From Lachnoclostridium sp. An76 (GTDB lineage Bacteria; Bacillota; Clostridia; Lachnospirales; Lachnospiraceae), in contig NZ_NFHL01000003.1 in assembly GCF_002161355.1 (NCBI RefSeq), positions 310,001 to 374,000 of the forward strand: a DNA stretch of 64,000 nt. The letters run 5' to 3'. The notes beneath the pieces were generated by a model. It did no database searches. It saw only the letters and a list, made by a program, of their open reading frames with translations, and had not been told where the DNA came from. A program made the translations under genes and the position numbers. Shown piece after piece: positions 1 to 8,899 of the stretch (the stretch's first letter is position 1; each line of letters starts with the position of its first letter).

Positions 1-29
1 AGCATGAAAATAATAAAGGAGATGTTATT

Positions 30-482
30 ATGAAGGGAAATGGAATTATTTTATTTACAAAATATCTTTTGAATTTTATGTTCTGTACAGGTATCCTGGT
101 GGCAGCTTCGCTGCCGTTTACACTGAAAGTGGCCGGGGAGTATTATTCAGAAGAATTGGAGGCGCACTATATTTCCATGCTGTTCATATTCCTGATGTCC
201 GCCATTTGTGGTCTTGTGATCGTTTATCAGCTCAGAAAAATGATCGGCACTGTTATAGGAAGAAACTGCTTTTCAGATGTAAATACAAAAAGCCTGAGGA
301 TCATGGAGGCAGCGGCATTTCTGATCACAGTCCTGTTTTTTATAAAACTGTTCCTGCTTCCCACACCGGCAACTTTTATCATTGTGCTTACTTTCTTTAT
401 TGCAGGCCTGTTCAGCCATGTGCTGAGCCTGGTCTTCTCAGAAGCGATAAAGTATAAAGAAGAAAATGATCTGACAATATAA
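30..482 (+). CDS. DUF2975-family membrane protein
   Basis: A 150-residue protein with about four hydrophobic segments (near residues 12-30, 48-66, 92-110 and 114-136) and the layout of DUF2975 proteins. These are small Firmicute membrane proteins of unknown function, usually encoded just before a YozG-type XRE regulator, as here. The start at 30 is preceded by AAAGGAG with 8-nt spacing. It is the first of three tightly packed genes (12-nt gap, then an 8-nt overlap), so it is probably co-transcribed with the regulator and the DUF4173 protein. Function is unknown; a membrane sensor or stress role is inference. Confidence 0.8.
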   Translation: MKGNGIILFTKYLLNFMFCTGILVAASLPFTLKVAGEYYSEELEAHYISMLFIFLMSAICGLVIVYQLRKMIGTVIGRNCFSDVNTKSLRIMEAAAFLITVLFFIKLFLLPTPATFIIVLTFFIAGLFSHVLSLVFSEAIKYKEENDLTI

Positions 483-494
483 GGGGGACATGAG

Positions 495-713
495 ATGGCG
501 ATCGTTGTGAACTTGGATGTTATGATGGCAAAACGCAAGATCAGTGTTACGGAACTTGCAAACAAAGTGGATATTACAATGGCGAATCTTTCTATATTAA
601 AGAATAACAAGGCAAAAGCTGTGAGATTTACTACCCTGGATGCGATATGCAGGGCTCTGGACTGCCAGCCCGGAGACATTTTAGAATATGTGAAGGAGGA
701 AGAGGATGGATAA
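495..713 (+). CDS. Small XRE/Cro-type HTH regulator (YozG-like)
   Basis: A 72-residue single-domain helix-turn-helix protein. The pattern MMAKRKISVTELANKVDIT, then NLSILKNNKAKAVRF, then LDAICRALDCQPGDILEY is the five-helix fold of the small Cro/C1 group paired with DUF2975 proteins. No ligand or dimerisation domain is present. AGGGGG lies just upstream of the ATG. The stop codon overlaps the next gene by 8 nt, suggesting translational coupling. It probably regulates its own cluster; no operator was identified. Confidence 0.88.
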   Translation: MAIVVNLDVMMAKRKISVTELANKVDITMANLSILKNNKAKAVRFTTLDAICRALDCQPGDILEYVKEEEDG

Positions 714-2220
714 TATTTTTATTCAGCGGATGAGAGAAGAGCGCAGATGGTTTCTTATGATGAGCCTGATCTATGCAGCTGTATTTACTTTCTGCCTGTA
801 CAAAAATATGTCCGGGATCACATTTCCAGTGATCGCGGCAGTTTCTCTCGGGTTTTCCGTTATGTTCCTTCAGAAGGCAGGGATCCGGTTTCAGAAAGGG
901 ACAATAAGGTATTTTGCAGGGATCCTTCTTTTGGGGACAGCCACAGTCCTGACAGACAGTATATTTTTTCATTTCTTTAACTGTGTGGGGATCCTGCTCC
1001 TTTACATGATGTCCATGGCGCATCAGATCTATAAAGATCAGGAATGGGGATTTGCAGAATATGTAAAGAACTTTTTTGTAATGGCAGGCACATGGATACT
1101 GTCGGTCGGGGAGATTTTCCACAGAAGCGGGGAAAAGAGGAAAAAAGATGAGGATAATCCCGAAAATAAGTCCGCGGTCATGTGGATAAAAAGAAAAGAG
1201 ATCAGATCTGTATTGTTCGGGATACTGGCAGCGGTCCTCGTGCTGGCAGTTGTACTTCCGCTTTTAATGGCGTCGGACCAGATCTTTTCACACATTTTCA
1301 ACAGGTTTTTTGATATTTTAAATCCTTTCATCCTGCTGGAGAAAATAGATGTGTGGAATATCCTGGGGATCGTGTTTACATTTCTCTTTGGACTTGTATT
1401 TATCTATGCGTTTTTTGCAGGGCTTTTCCGCATGAATCTTGGCGGAAAGGGGGAAAAGAAGCAGGGAAAGACAGACCCCGTGGCGGGGATCACATTTGCA
1501 GGCATCATGGCTGCAGTGTATGTGGTTTATTCAGGGATCCAGATCCTGTTCCTTTTTCTGAGACTGGATTCAGGACTTCCGGAAGGGGTGACTTATTCAC
1601 AATATGCGCATCAGGGATTCTGGCAGCTTCTTGCCGTGAGCCTGATCAATTTTGCGGCGGTCCTGATCTGCCAGATGATATTTGATGAAAACAGGATCCT
1701 GAAAGGAATCCTTACCGTGGTATCCGCGTGTACATGTATCATGATCGTATCCGCGGCGTATCGGATGATCCTGTATGTGTCTGAATATTACCTTACTTTT
1801 CTGCGCGTGCTTGTGCTCTGGTTCCTGGCAGTGCTCATGATCATCTTTTTTGGAGTGATATACAGCATTTACAGAAGAGATTTCGGGCTGTTCAGGTATA
1901 TCACGGCAGTGGTATCTGTATGCTATATCCTGTTTTCTTTCAGCAGGCCGGACACGTTTATCGCAGAGTATAATATCAGCTGCGCGCGGGAAGGTTCGGA
2001 AACAGATGTGTATTATCTCATGAACTTGTCAATGGATACGGCGCCCGTTCTTGCGGAACTGGAGAAAGATGAGATCAGTGACACAGAAGTCAGGGGAAGC
2101 CTGGACGCTTATTTCAGGTACATTCTGGATCAGCAGGGGGAGCCGTCCTTAAGGGAATGGAATTACTCCCGGGCAGAAGCAGGAAAAGCAGCGGAGAAAT
2201 GGCTCGGCCTGGAAGAATAA
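706..2220 (+). CDS. DUF4173 multi-pass membrane protein
   Basis: A 504-residue polytopic membrane protein with roughly ten hydrophobic helices, a charged cytoplasmic loop around residues 140-165 (rich in K/E/D/N) and a soluble C-terminal tail of about 80 residues. Overall architecture matches DUF4173/DUF4153-like proteins of Firmicutes, which have no assigned biochemical role. A strong AAGGAGGAAG site lies inside the end of the regulator gene, 5-6 nt before the ATG. It is the last gene of the three-gene cluster. Function unknown. Confidence 0.78.
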   Translation: MDNIFIQRMREERRWFLMMSLIYAAVFTFCLYKNMSGITFPVIAAVSLGFSVMFLQKAGIRFQKGTIRYFAGILLLGTATVLTDSIFFHFFNCVGILLLYMMSMAHQIYKDQEWGFAEYVKNFFVMAGTWILSVGEIFHRSGEKRKKDEDNPENKSAVMWIKRKEIRSVLFGILAAVLVLAVVLPLLMASDQIFSHIFNRFFDILNPFILLEKIDVWNILGIVFTFLFGLVFIYAFFAGLFRMNLGGKGEKKQGKTDPVAGITFAGIMAAVYVVYSGIQILFLFLRLDSGLPEGVTYSQYAHQGFWQLLAVSLINFAAVLICQMIFDENRILKGILTVVSACTCIMIVSAAYRMILYVSEYYLTFLRVLVLWFLAVLMIIFFGVIYSIYRRDFGLFRYITAVVSVCYILFSFSRPDTFIAEYNISCAREGSETDVYYLMNLSMDTAPVLAELEKDEISDTEVRGSLDAYFRYILDQQGEPSLREWNYSRAEAGKAAEKWLGLEE

Positions 2221-2311
2221 AAATCCCGGGGCGGGAATAGACTGTATCAGAAGAAATGTACTGTATCATTGCTGGTGCAGCCTGCATATCCCGTGAAAGG
2301 AATGGTAGGAT

Positions 2312-2521
2312 TTGGGAAAGAAGTTTATGACGGCAGTTGTCAATTTTTTTATACGTGCAGCCATCGGTATGGCGCTGATCTTCTTTATCAACCAGTACGT
2401 GATCCCACCTGATTCTTCAATTAATGTAGGCATGAACGCGGTATCCTTTTTGACATCCGGAACCCTTGGGATTCCTGGGGTCGGGCTCCTTTACGGGATT
2501 ATGTGCTATCAGATTTTGTGA
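2312..2521 (+). CDS. Pro-sigma-K processing inhibitor BofA-like protein
   Basis: A 69-residue protein with a first hydrophobic helix (RAAIGMALIFFINQYV) and a C-terminal hydrophobic segment carrying GTLGIPGVGLLYGI, the signature of BofA-family proteins. In Bacillus, BofA inhibits the sigma-K processing protease SpoIVFB in the forespore outer membrane. The family also occurs in non-sporulating Clostridia, so a sporulation role is not shown here. I took the TTG at 2312 because AAAGGA lies 9 nt upstream; ATG at 2327 is a shorter alternative with a weaker site. It appears monocistronic, with a hairpin just downstream. Confidence 0.82.
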   Translation: MGKKFMTAVVNFFIRAAIGMALIFFINQYVIPPDSSINVGMNAVSFLTSGTLGIPGVGLLYGIMCYQIL

Positions 2522-2536
2522 GCTTTTTACAAAAAT

Positions 2537-2580
2537 CGGCGGATCTTGATTTTGCTATGGACAAAACAGGATCCGCCGTT
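2537..2580 (+). terminator. Probable intrinsic terminator after the BofA-like gene
   Basis: CGGCGGATC (2537-2545) pairs with GATCCGCCG (2570-2578) and is followed by TTTATAAT. It sits 16 nt after the BofA-like stop codon and before the Tad operon. The loop is long (24 nt), so the efficiency is uncertain. Confidence 0.5.
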
Positions 2581-2727
2581 TATAATGCGTCTTACACAGC
2601 AGGGATCACCTGCCGGACCACAGGCTTTTGAGGGAAAGCATGTGTCAGAAAAACGGGGAGAAAAAACTGCCCCGGAGGGTCATATTTCTTTATTCGTGCT
2701 GCAAGGATCCGCAGCAAAATTCAGATT

Positions 2728-3813
2728 ATGTCAGAAAATAAAATAAAAGGTGTATCAGGGTGTTTTGTGATCTGTGACATACAGAAGGAGTATTCAGAGC
2801 ATCTTTTCCAGATACTTTCAGAACAGTTCGAAAGTGAATATCAGTTCCACCTTTTCCATGATCCGCAGAAGATGAAGGATTTTCTGGAAAAAGGCAGCGC
2901 AGAGATCCTGGTGATAGGAGAAGAATGCGGGAATGAGGCGGCAGGCACGTACTGTGCCGGAAAAAAATTTATACTGACAGGCATCCCCGGGGAAAAGGAT
3001 GGACCGGAGGGAATCTATCTGTTCCGCTATCAGTCGGCGGAAGGAATGATAAAAATGATAAGGAAATACGCAGACAGCGGAAATGGCAGAGGGAGAAATA
3101 CCCGGAAGGAAAGGACAGGCATGACACACGAGCCTTCAGCAGCACAGAGACGGCAGGAGGGATATGTCCGTGAAAAACGTGGGGAAGTGCGCATTCGGGA
3201 TGAGCCTCTGGTCCGGGGGATGATCGGGATCTATTCGCCGGTCCACAGGATCGGGAAGACAAAATTCGCTCTGCGCCTCGGGCAGAAGATGGCGCGTCAG
3301 ATACCGGTACTTTATCTCAATCTGGAAGGTTATTCGGGCGTCGGGCATTATTTTCAGGATGGAGCAGATAAGGATCTGGGTGATCTGCTGTATTTCCTGA
3401 AACAGGAGAGGGATGACTGGGGGCTGAAGCTGGCGTCGATGGCAGTGAGGCAAAACGGGATGGATTACATATTCCCGATGAAGAACGAACAGGATCTGAG
3501 GTCTGTCAGAGCAGAAGAATGGATCCGCCTCCTGGATATGATCCGGGAGAAGTGTCTCTATGAAGTTATCATACTTGACCTTGGGGATGCGGTCTGCGGG
3601 CTGTACGATATCCTCAGGAAATGTGACAGGATCTATACACTGTATATCTGTGAGGGAGCTGCTGAAGCAAAAATGGAGCAGTATGAAGAGAATCTGAGGG
3701 CTGCCGGGTACGCGGATATCCTGGCAAAGACTGTAAAAAAGCGTGTGGGAAAAGGCAACAGGTCTCCTGGAAGATCGGAGGAAAAGGATGACAAGAATAG
3801 AACTGCTGTATGA
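2728..3813 (+). CDS. TadZ/CpaE-like pilus assembly ATPase-fold protein
   Basis: A 361-residue protein. The N-terminal ~110 residues resemble a degenerate receiver-like domain, followed by a charged linker (about 125-165). A MinD/ParA-like P-loop domain follows, with a deviant Walker A (YSPVHRIGKTKFAL), LYLNLEGYSG, and VIILDLGD as the Walker B strand. This is the architecture of TadZ/CpaE, which places the Tad pilus machine at the cell pole. It is the first gene of the Tad operon and overlaps cpaF by 26 nt. The ribosome site is weak: the nearest AAGGAT is about 20 nt from the ATG. The missing second Lys of the ParA motif suggests weak or no ATPase activity (inference). Confidence 0.78.
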   Translation: MSENKIKGVSGCFVICDIQKEYSEHLFQILSEQFESEYQFHLFHDPQKMKDFLEKGSAEILVIGEECGNEAAGTYCAGKKFILTGIPGEKDGPEGIYLFRYQSAEGMIKMIRKYADSGNGRGRNTRKERTGMTHEPSAAQRRQEGYVREKRGEVRIRDEPLVRGMIGIYSPVHRIGKTKFALRLGQKMARQIPVLYLNLEGYSGVGHYFQDGADKDLGDLLYFLKQERDDWGLKLASMAVRQNGMDYIFPMKNEQDLRSVRAEEWIRLLDMIREKCLYEVIILDLGDAVCGLYDILRKCDRIYTLYICEGAAEAKMEQYEENLRAAGYADILAKTVKKRVGKGNRSPGRSEEKDDKNRTAV

Positions 3814-4996
3814 AAAAGTCATGCTCCGCATGGATATGACAAAAGAGACAGGCGAGGAGGAACTTCAGGACATCATACGGTGTGTGATAGAGGAAGAGGC
3901 AAAAAGAGAATTCCTGTCCCTGGGCGAGAAGATAAAGATAAGCAGGGAGCTGTTTAACGCGTTCCGCAGGCTGGATATCATCCAGGACCTGATCGAAGAT
4001 GATGAGATCACAGAGATCATGGTAAATGGGACAGAAAATATCTTTTACGAAAAGAAAGGAAAGATCTTTCAGACGGACAGGCATTTTATCTCAGAATCCC
4101 GCCTTGGCGATGTGATCCAGCAGATCGTCGGGGAGACGAACCGATATGTCAATGAGACTTCTCCTATCGTAGATGCCAGGCTGAAGGACGGATCCAGGGT
4201 CAATGTCGTCCTCAAGCCTGTGGCTGTGAACGGACCGGTCATGACGATCAGAAAATTTCCTTCGGATGCGATCACGATGAATCAGCTCATACATATGGGA
4301 AGTCTGACAGAAGAGGCGGCGGGATTTATCGTAAAACTGGTAAAGGCAAAATATAACATTTTTGTGAGCGGAGGCACAGGCGCCGGGAAGACTACTTTTT
4401 TAAATGCCATGTCAGATTATATCCCAAAGGATGAGCGCATCATCACCATCGAGGACAATGCGGAACTTCAGATACAGGGAGTGGCGAATCTGGTAAGGCT
4501 GGAGGCGCGCGGCCCGAACCTGGAGGGGGAAGGGGCAGTGACGATCCGGGATCTGATCCGGTCGGCTTTAAGGATGCGGCCTGACCGGATCATTGTGGGA
4601 GAAGTGCGGGGAGAAGAGACTGTAGATATGATCTCATCGGCAATGCTGAACGGACACAGCGGATCCATGTCTACCGGGCACGCAAATAATCCCACGGATA
4701 TGCTCCGCCGTCTCGAGACGATGATGATGATGGGGATCGATCTTCCGCTTCAGGCGATCCAGCGGCAGATCGCATCGGCTCTTGATATCATTATCCATCT
4801 GGGGAGGCTCAGGGACAAGAGCAGGCGGGTATTGAGGATCGAAGAAGTACTGGGATACAGCCAGGGAGGGATACAGACAAAAGCTCTGTATGAATTCAGG
4901 GAGGAGGGAAGAGGAGATGAAAAAATTAAAGGATGCATTGTGAAGGTCAGTGAACTCGAAAACAGGGACAAGCTTATGGAGGCAGGATATCAGTAA
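3788..4996 (+). CDS. cpaF: CpaF/TadA family secretion ATPase
   Basis: A hexameric AAA-type ATPase that powers Tad/Flp pilus assembly at the inner face of the membrane. Visible motifs are the N-terminal FDDEITEIMVNG-like region, Walker A GGTGAGKTTFLNAM, an Asp box (TIEDNAELQ), Walker B RIIVGEVRGEE and the His box HSGSMSTGHANN. Length (402 residues) fits the family. I prefer ATG 3788 over an upstream GTG at 3743 because GGAGGAAAAGG directly precedes it. The start lies inside the tadZ-like gene and the 3' end overlaps the tadB gene by 47 nt, indicating one polycistronic unit. Confidence 0.95.
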   Translation: MTRIELLYEKVMLRMDMTKETGEEELQDIIRCVIEEEAKREFLSLGEKIKISRELFNAFRRLDIIQDLIEDDEITEIMVNGTENIFYEKKGKIFQTDRHFISESRLGDVIQQIVGETNRYVNETSPIVDARLKDGSRVNVVLKPVAVNGPVMTIRKFPSDAITMNQLIHMGSLTEEAAGFIVKLVKAKYNIFVSGGTGAGKTTFLNAMSDYIPKDERIITIEDNAELQIQGVANLVRLEARGPNLEGEGAVTIRDLIRSALRMRPDRIIVGEVRGEETVDMISSAMLNGHSGSMSTGHANNPTDMLRRLETMMMMGIDLPLQAIQRQIASALDIIIHLGRLRDKSRRVLRIEEVLGYSQGGIQTKALYEFREEGRGDEKIKGCIVKVSELENRDKLMEAGYQ

Positions 4997-5705
4997 ATAT
5001 GAGTATGCCGCAGGGATACTGAAAGCAACGGCGTCAGTCATGGTAATGCTGTATGTATTTTATGATTCTTTTATCCCGGCGCCGCTGCTGCTTCCTGTAT
5101 GGGTGATCTATATGAAAGACTGGATGGATGACCTGTCGAGAAAAAAAGAACAGGAATTAAGACAGCAGTTCAGAGACAGTATCCAGTCAATGGCAGCTGC
5201 CCTCAAAGCGGGATATTCTGTAGAAAATGCTATCAGAGAGGCCGGGAGAGATATTTCCCCTGTGTATCCGGAAGAAACAAGGATAAGGAAAGAGTTTAAA
5301 CGGATGGAACGGCAGATGGATATGAATATGACGGTGGAAGATGTCCTCCGGGGATTTGCAGAGCGTACAGGACAGGAAGATATAGAAAATTTCGTAAATG
5401 TATTTGCCGCCGCAAAGAGGAGCGGAGGGGACAGTATCGCTATTATAAGGGATGCTGTAAAGATCATCAGCGGAAAGATCGATACGGAAAAGGAGATACA
5501 GACAATGCTCGCATCGAAGAAGATGGAATTCGATATCATGTGCGCGGTACCGTTTGCGATCATTCTTTATATGAAACTGACATTTGGAGAATTTTTAAAT
5601 GTTCTTTATGGAAATATGGCGGGAGCAGCAGTCATGAGCATCTGTATCTGTGTGTATATGGGGGCGTATGTCTATGGCAGGAAGATCATACGGATCGAGG
5701 TATGA
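4950..5705 (+). CDS. tadB: TadB-like type II secretion F-domain protein
   Basis: A 251-residue inner-membrane platform protein of the Tad pilus. One or two N-terminal helices (about 20-48) precede the cytoplasmic T2SSF domain (QFRDSIQSMAAALKAGYSVE, then VFAAAKRSGGD), and two C-terminal helices (about 195-245) follow. The GTG start lies within the end of cpaF; no ATG gives a complete N-terminus. Together with the next gene it forms the TadB/TadC pair expected to contact the CpaF motor. Confidence 0.88.
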   Translation: MNSKTGTSLWRQDISKYEYAAGILKATASVMVMLYVFYDSFIPAPLLLPVWVIYMKDWMDDLSRKKEQELRQQFRDSIQSMAAALKAGYSVENAIREAGRDISPVYPEETRIRKEFKRMERQMDMNMTVEDVLRGFAERTGQEDIENFVNVFAAAKRSGGDSIAIIRDAVKIISGKIDTEKEIQTMLASKKMEFDIMCAVPFAIILYMKLTFGEFLNVLYGNMAGAAVMSICICVYMGAYVYGRKIIRIEV

Positions 5706-5708
5706 GCG

Positions 5709-6986
5709 ATGAAAAGGATAAAGAGCATCATAAGAAAATACTTTAAGGAGCATCCGTCCTGTATCAAAGCAGGAATCCTTGCGGCAGCAACGGTTATATG
5801 TGCAGCTGCTCTCTATGTGTCAGACAATTCGGGGACGGTAAAGAAAAATGAAAAAGGAGAGACCGTACTAAAGCGGGAACAGGGAGAAGAACAGACGATC
5901 CATGAAATGCAGGTAAAGATCGGTGAGTCCGGGGCAGACAGGAAGATCGAGATACCTGTGTCAGGCAAAAAATACAGCACGGAAGAGATCAGGGAGCTGT
6001 TTTCAGATGCAGGAGAGGAACTTGAAGGCCTGATCCTTGGAGAAAATCAGAGCCTGGATGAAGTAAGGTATGACCTTGACCTTATCAGTGAGATACCGGG
6101 GACAGGGATACAGACAGCGTGGGAGACGGATAATTATGATGTGATCGATATCCAGGGAAAGATCGGAAGTGATGGATTGCCTGATACCGGCACCAGGGTA
6201 CGTCTGACAGCAAGGTTAAGTTACGGGGAAGAACAGGCTGTCCATGAATTTTATGTGTGCGTATTTCCGCCGCTTTTGAGCGAAGACGAACAGTTAGTGG
6301 AAAACCTTATGGAGGAAGTCTCTCTCTCTGATGAAAAGACAAAGACAGAAGATTATATTGTACTGCCGGACAGTGTGGATGGGAAGCCGGTCCGGTGGAA
6401 ATACGGGACAGAAAAACGTGCGTTTGCGATACTGGTCCTCGGGATGGGGGCTTCCTGTATGTTCGTTGTATCCTCATCGCAGAGAAAAAAAGAGGAGGAG
6501 AAAAGAATGATCCGGCAGATGAAGATCGATTACCCCCAGATCATTAATAAATTTAATCTGTATATCCGTGCAGGGATGACGATACGGCGTGCATGGTTTT
6601 GCATTGCGCAGGATTATGAGAAAAAACAGGGAGAAAAAGATAAGGGAATCTGCAGGAGAAAGGCATATGAAGAGATGGTCAGTACGATGAACCAGATCCG
6701 GGGAGGCATACCGGAGGGAGAAGCATACGAAGATTATGGGACGAGATGTAATGTATCTGCTTACAGAAAGTTTGGCACGCTTCTTTCTCAGAACCTGAGA
6801 AAAGGATCAAAGGGACTGACAGACCTGCTCGGAAGAGAAGCTGAGGAGGCTTTTGAAGAAAGAAAAAATCTGGCGAAAAAACTTGGGGAAGAAGCAGGCA
6901 CAAAGCTTGTGATCCCATTATTCCTCATGCTGATCATTGTATTTGCGATCGTGATCGTCCCTGCTTTTTTCTCGATCAGTATTTAA
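5709..6986 (+). CDS. tadC: TadC-like F-domain protein with long N-terminal extension
   Basis: A 425-residue protein starting 3 nt after tadB. An N-terminal helix (about 19-35) is followed by an extracytoplasmic domain of roughly 200 residues, including a low-similarity beta-rich part with ELEGLILGENQSLDEVRYDL. A second helix (about 236-252) and the F-type domain follow (INKFNLYIRAGMTIRRAW, then LSQNLRKGSKGLTDLL), and the protein ends with a C-terminal helix. Ordinary TadC is about 300 residues, so the external domain is an addition; similar extended forms occur in Clostridia. It is the second platform protein of the pilus machine. Confidence 0.82.
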   Translation: MKRIKSIIRKYFKEHPSCIKAGILAAATVICAAALYVSDNSGTVKKNEKGETVLKREQGEEQTIHEMQVKIGESGADRKIEIPVSGKKYSTEEIRELFSDAGEELEGLILGENQSLDEVRYDLDLISEIPGTGIQTAWETDNYDVIDIQGKIGSDGLPDTGTRVRLTARLSYGEEQAVHEFYVCVFPPLLSEDEQLVENLMEEVSLSDEKTKTEDYIVLPDSVDGKPVRWKYGTEKRAFAILVLGMGASCMFVVSSSQRKKEEEKRMIRQMKIDYPQIINKFNLYIRAGMTIRRAWFCIAQDYEKKQGEKDKGICRRKAYEEMVSTMNQIRGGIPEGEAYEDYGTRCNVSAYRKFGTLLSQNLRKGSKGLTDLLGREAEEAFEERKNLAKKLGEEAGTKLVIPLFLMLIIVFAIVIVPAFFSISI

Positions 6987-7027
6987 GCTACAGGAATATA
7001 TAAAAAAGGAATAGGAGGATGGAATCT

Positions 7028-7261
7028 ATGAATATGACTGTAAACAACTTAAAGATAAAGGCAGTATCCGCTTTTGCGTCCATGAAGGAGAAGGTCAGAG
7101 ACTTTTTTATCCATCCGGGATATGTTTCCGGGATCACAGTGATCGAGCTGGTTTTGATACTTGTGATCATCATAGCCCTTCTCCTCATATTTAAAACGCA
7201 GCTTATTGATCTGATCAATACGATCTTCGACAAGATCACATCTGAAAGCTCCGGGATTTAG
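7028..7261 (+). CDS. flp: Flp1-family type IVb prepilin (major pilin candidate)
   Basis: A short prepilin of 77 residues when started at ATG 7028, which lies 9 nt after AGGAGG; ATG 7019 overlaps that site and is less likely. A leader rich in Lys/Arg ends at VSG, followed by ITVIELVLILVIIIALLLIF. Cleavage between G and I leaves Glu at +5, the rule for type IV prepilins. The remainder is a single hydrophobic helix and a short tail. It is likely the structural subunit of the Tad pilus, processed by the TadV-like peptidase encoded at 9635. Confidence 0.92.
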   Translation: MNMTVNNLKIKAVSAFASMKEKVRDFFIHPGYVSGITVIELVLILVIIIALLLIFKTQLIDLINTIFDKITSESSGI

Positions 7262-7263
7262 AT

Positions 7264-8724
7264 ATGAAGAAAGCGGAGATCACGGTGTTCCTGAGCATGG
7301 CGCTGATACTTACTGTATCCTTTATACTGGGGATCCTGCAGATCACTGTCATCCATACTTCAAAAAATATGAGCCGTCTGGAGACGGACCGTGCTGTATT
7401 TTCGCTATTCGGGGAATATCAGAGAAACCTGCTCGAAGATTATAAGATATTTGCCATAGAAGGTACTTATGAGACAGGTGATTTCTCGGAAGAAAGGCTG
7501 ATCGGAAGAATGCATTATTATGGTTCAGGCAATACCGACCATGAGGTGACAGGCATACAGTTTTTGACAGATAACCACGGGCAGGCGTTTCGGGAGCAGG
7601 TGACCGCATATATGGAGGAATGTTATGGGATCGGTCTGATCAGGGATTTTACCGGAATGACAGCAGAATGGGAAGAGCAGTGTATTGGAGGAGAAAAGAT
7701 ACAGGCAGAGGAAGAAAAGGTAACAGAACAATTTGAAGAATTGAAAAAAGCGGCAGAAGAAGCGTCATCTGATATGCCTGAACTTACAGAAGAAGATCCG
7801 AATGCGGAAAGTGAGGAAATCGGAAATCCTTTTCAGTGTATCGAGCAGATAGAAAAAACGGGGATCTTGTCTGTTGTAATGCCAGAGGAGATGGAACTGT
7901 CAGGTAAAGAGATCAGCCTGGAAGACCAGGTATCCGTGAGAAGTCTTAATACCGGTTATGGAAGTTTTCCGGCGCGGACAGGGATCGACGGTATCGAAGG
8001 AAGACTTCTGTTTAACGAGTATATACTTCAGAATTTCGGGAATGCCGCCGGCAAAAGAGTCTCTTCTGATGACAGCGGAGATATAAATGTCAAAGATACC
8101 GAAGAGGACCAGCCGAGATCTCTCGAATATGAAGTGGAGTATATTATTTCAGGAAAAGCTTCTGACAGGGAAAATCTGGAGTCAGTACTGACGAAGGTTT
8201 TTCTCATACGGCTTGCTTTGAACTATGTATATCTTCTCGGCGATTCCGGAAAGCAGGCAGAGGCGGAAGCTCTTGCTGCTACTATAGCCCTTCTTCTCCT
8301 GATGCCCGAAGGGACAGAGGTGATAAAACAGCTGATCCTGTTTGCATGGGCAGCGGGGGAAAGCACTGTTGATATCCGTACTCTGCTGAACGGGAAAAGG
8401 GCGGCGCTGGTCAAAACAAAAGAAAACTGGCAGGTATCGCTGCCTGAGCTGCTTACTCTCGGGAGTTCTTCCGGGAAAAACGGAGACGGAGACATTGCAG
8501 GCGGAGTAACGTATGAAGACTATCTCAGGATATTTCTCTTTATGGAAGACCAGGATCAGACAGCGATGCGGACGCTTGACCGCATTGAAGAAAATCTTGC
8601 GGCAGTACAGGGAATGGACTGGTTCCGGACAGACTGCTGTATTACAAAACTTGGATTAAAAAATACCGGAGTGATATTTGGGGATATCACGTATACATAT
8701 CCCGCATATTTTGGATACGAATGA
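7264..8724 (+). CDS. DUF5702 Tad-locus surface protein
   Basis: A 486-residue protein with an N-terminal membrane helix (ITVFLSMALILTVSFILGIL) and a long extracytoplasmic part that includes a Glu-rich coiled segment around residues 140-185. DUF5702 proteins are found in Clostridial Tad loci at the place where TadG/minor pseudopilins occur elsewhere. It begins 2 nt after the pilin stop, so it is co-translated with it. A role in pilus anchoring or as a minor component is inferred from context only. Confidence 0.8.
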   Translation: MKKAEITVFLSMALILTVSFILGILQITVIHTSKNMSRLETDRAVFSLFGEYQRNLLEDYKIFAIEGTYETGDFSEERLIGRMHYYGSGNTDHEVTGIQFLTDNHGQAFREQVTAYMEECYGIGLIRDFTGMTAEWEEQCIGGEKIQAEEEKVTEQFEELKKAAEEASSDMPELTEEDPNAESEEIGNPFQCIEQIEKTGILSVVMPEEMELSGKEISLEDQVSVRSLNTGYGSFPARTGIDGIEGRLLFNEYILQNFGNAAGKRVSSDDSGDINVKDTEEDQPRSLEYEVEYIISGKASDRENLESVLTKVFLIRLALNYVYLLGDSGKQAEAEALAATIALLLLMPEGTEVIKQLILFAWAAGESTVDIRTLLNGKRAALVKTKENWQVSLPELLTLGSSSGKNGDGDIAGGVTYEDYLRIFLFMEDQDQTAMRTLDRIEENLAAVQGMDWFRTDCCITKLGLKNTGVIFGDITYTYPAYFGYE

Positions 8725-8728
8725 CAGA

Positions 8729-8899
8729 GTTATCTCCGGTGCAGATGCCCTTTCTTTCTTAAATCTGCCATCCCTCAGGCAGAAAATACCACTGTTAACA
8801 TTGTTATTCATAGAAAGGAAAATCGGCTGCGATGAAAATACAACCGTATAAAGAAATAGCCCCAATGAAATCAGAAAGGGCATCTGCACCGGAGATAAC
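8729..8899. repeat. Perfect 27-bp inverted repeat spanning the tadE-like start (candidate inverton)
   Basis: Arm 1 (8729-8755) is the exact reverse complement of arm 2 (8873-8899); 117 bp lie between. The enclosed segment holds the ribosome site, the ATG at 8832 and the first 13 codons of the TadE-like gene. If the segment were flipped, a reading frame from GTG 8739 or ATG 8745 would run without a stop through the segment into the TadE-like frame, giving a different hydrophobic N-terminus. Segment length is exactly 39 codons. No recombinase gene lies nearby. Confidence 0.85.

Noticed and set aside
2581-2727. Possible c-di-GMP or other riboswitch before the Tad operon
   Set aside because: There is a CGGGGAG/CTGCCCCG stem, but the conserved bases of the c-di-GMP-I and -II classes could not be found.
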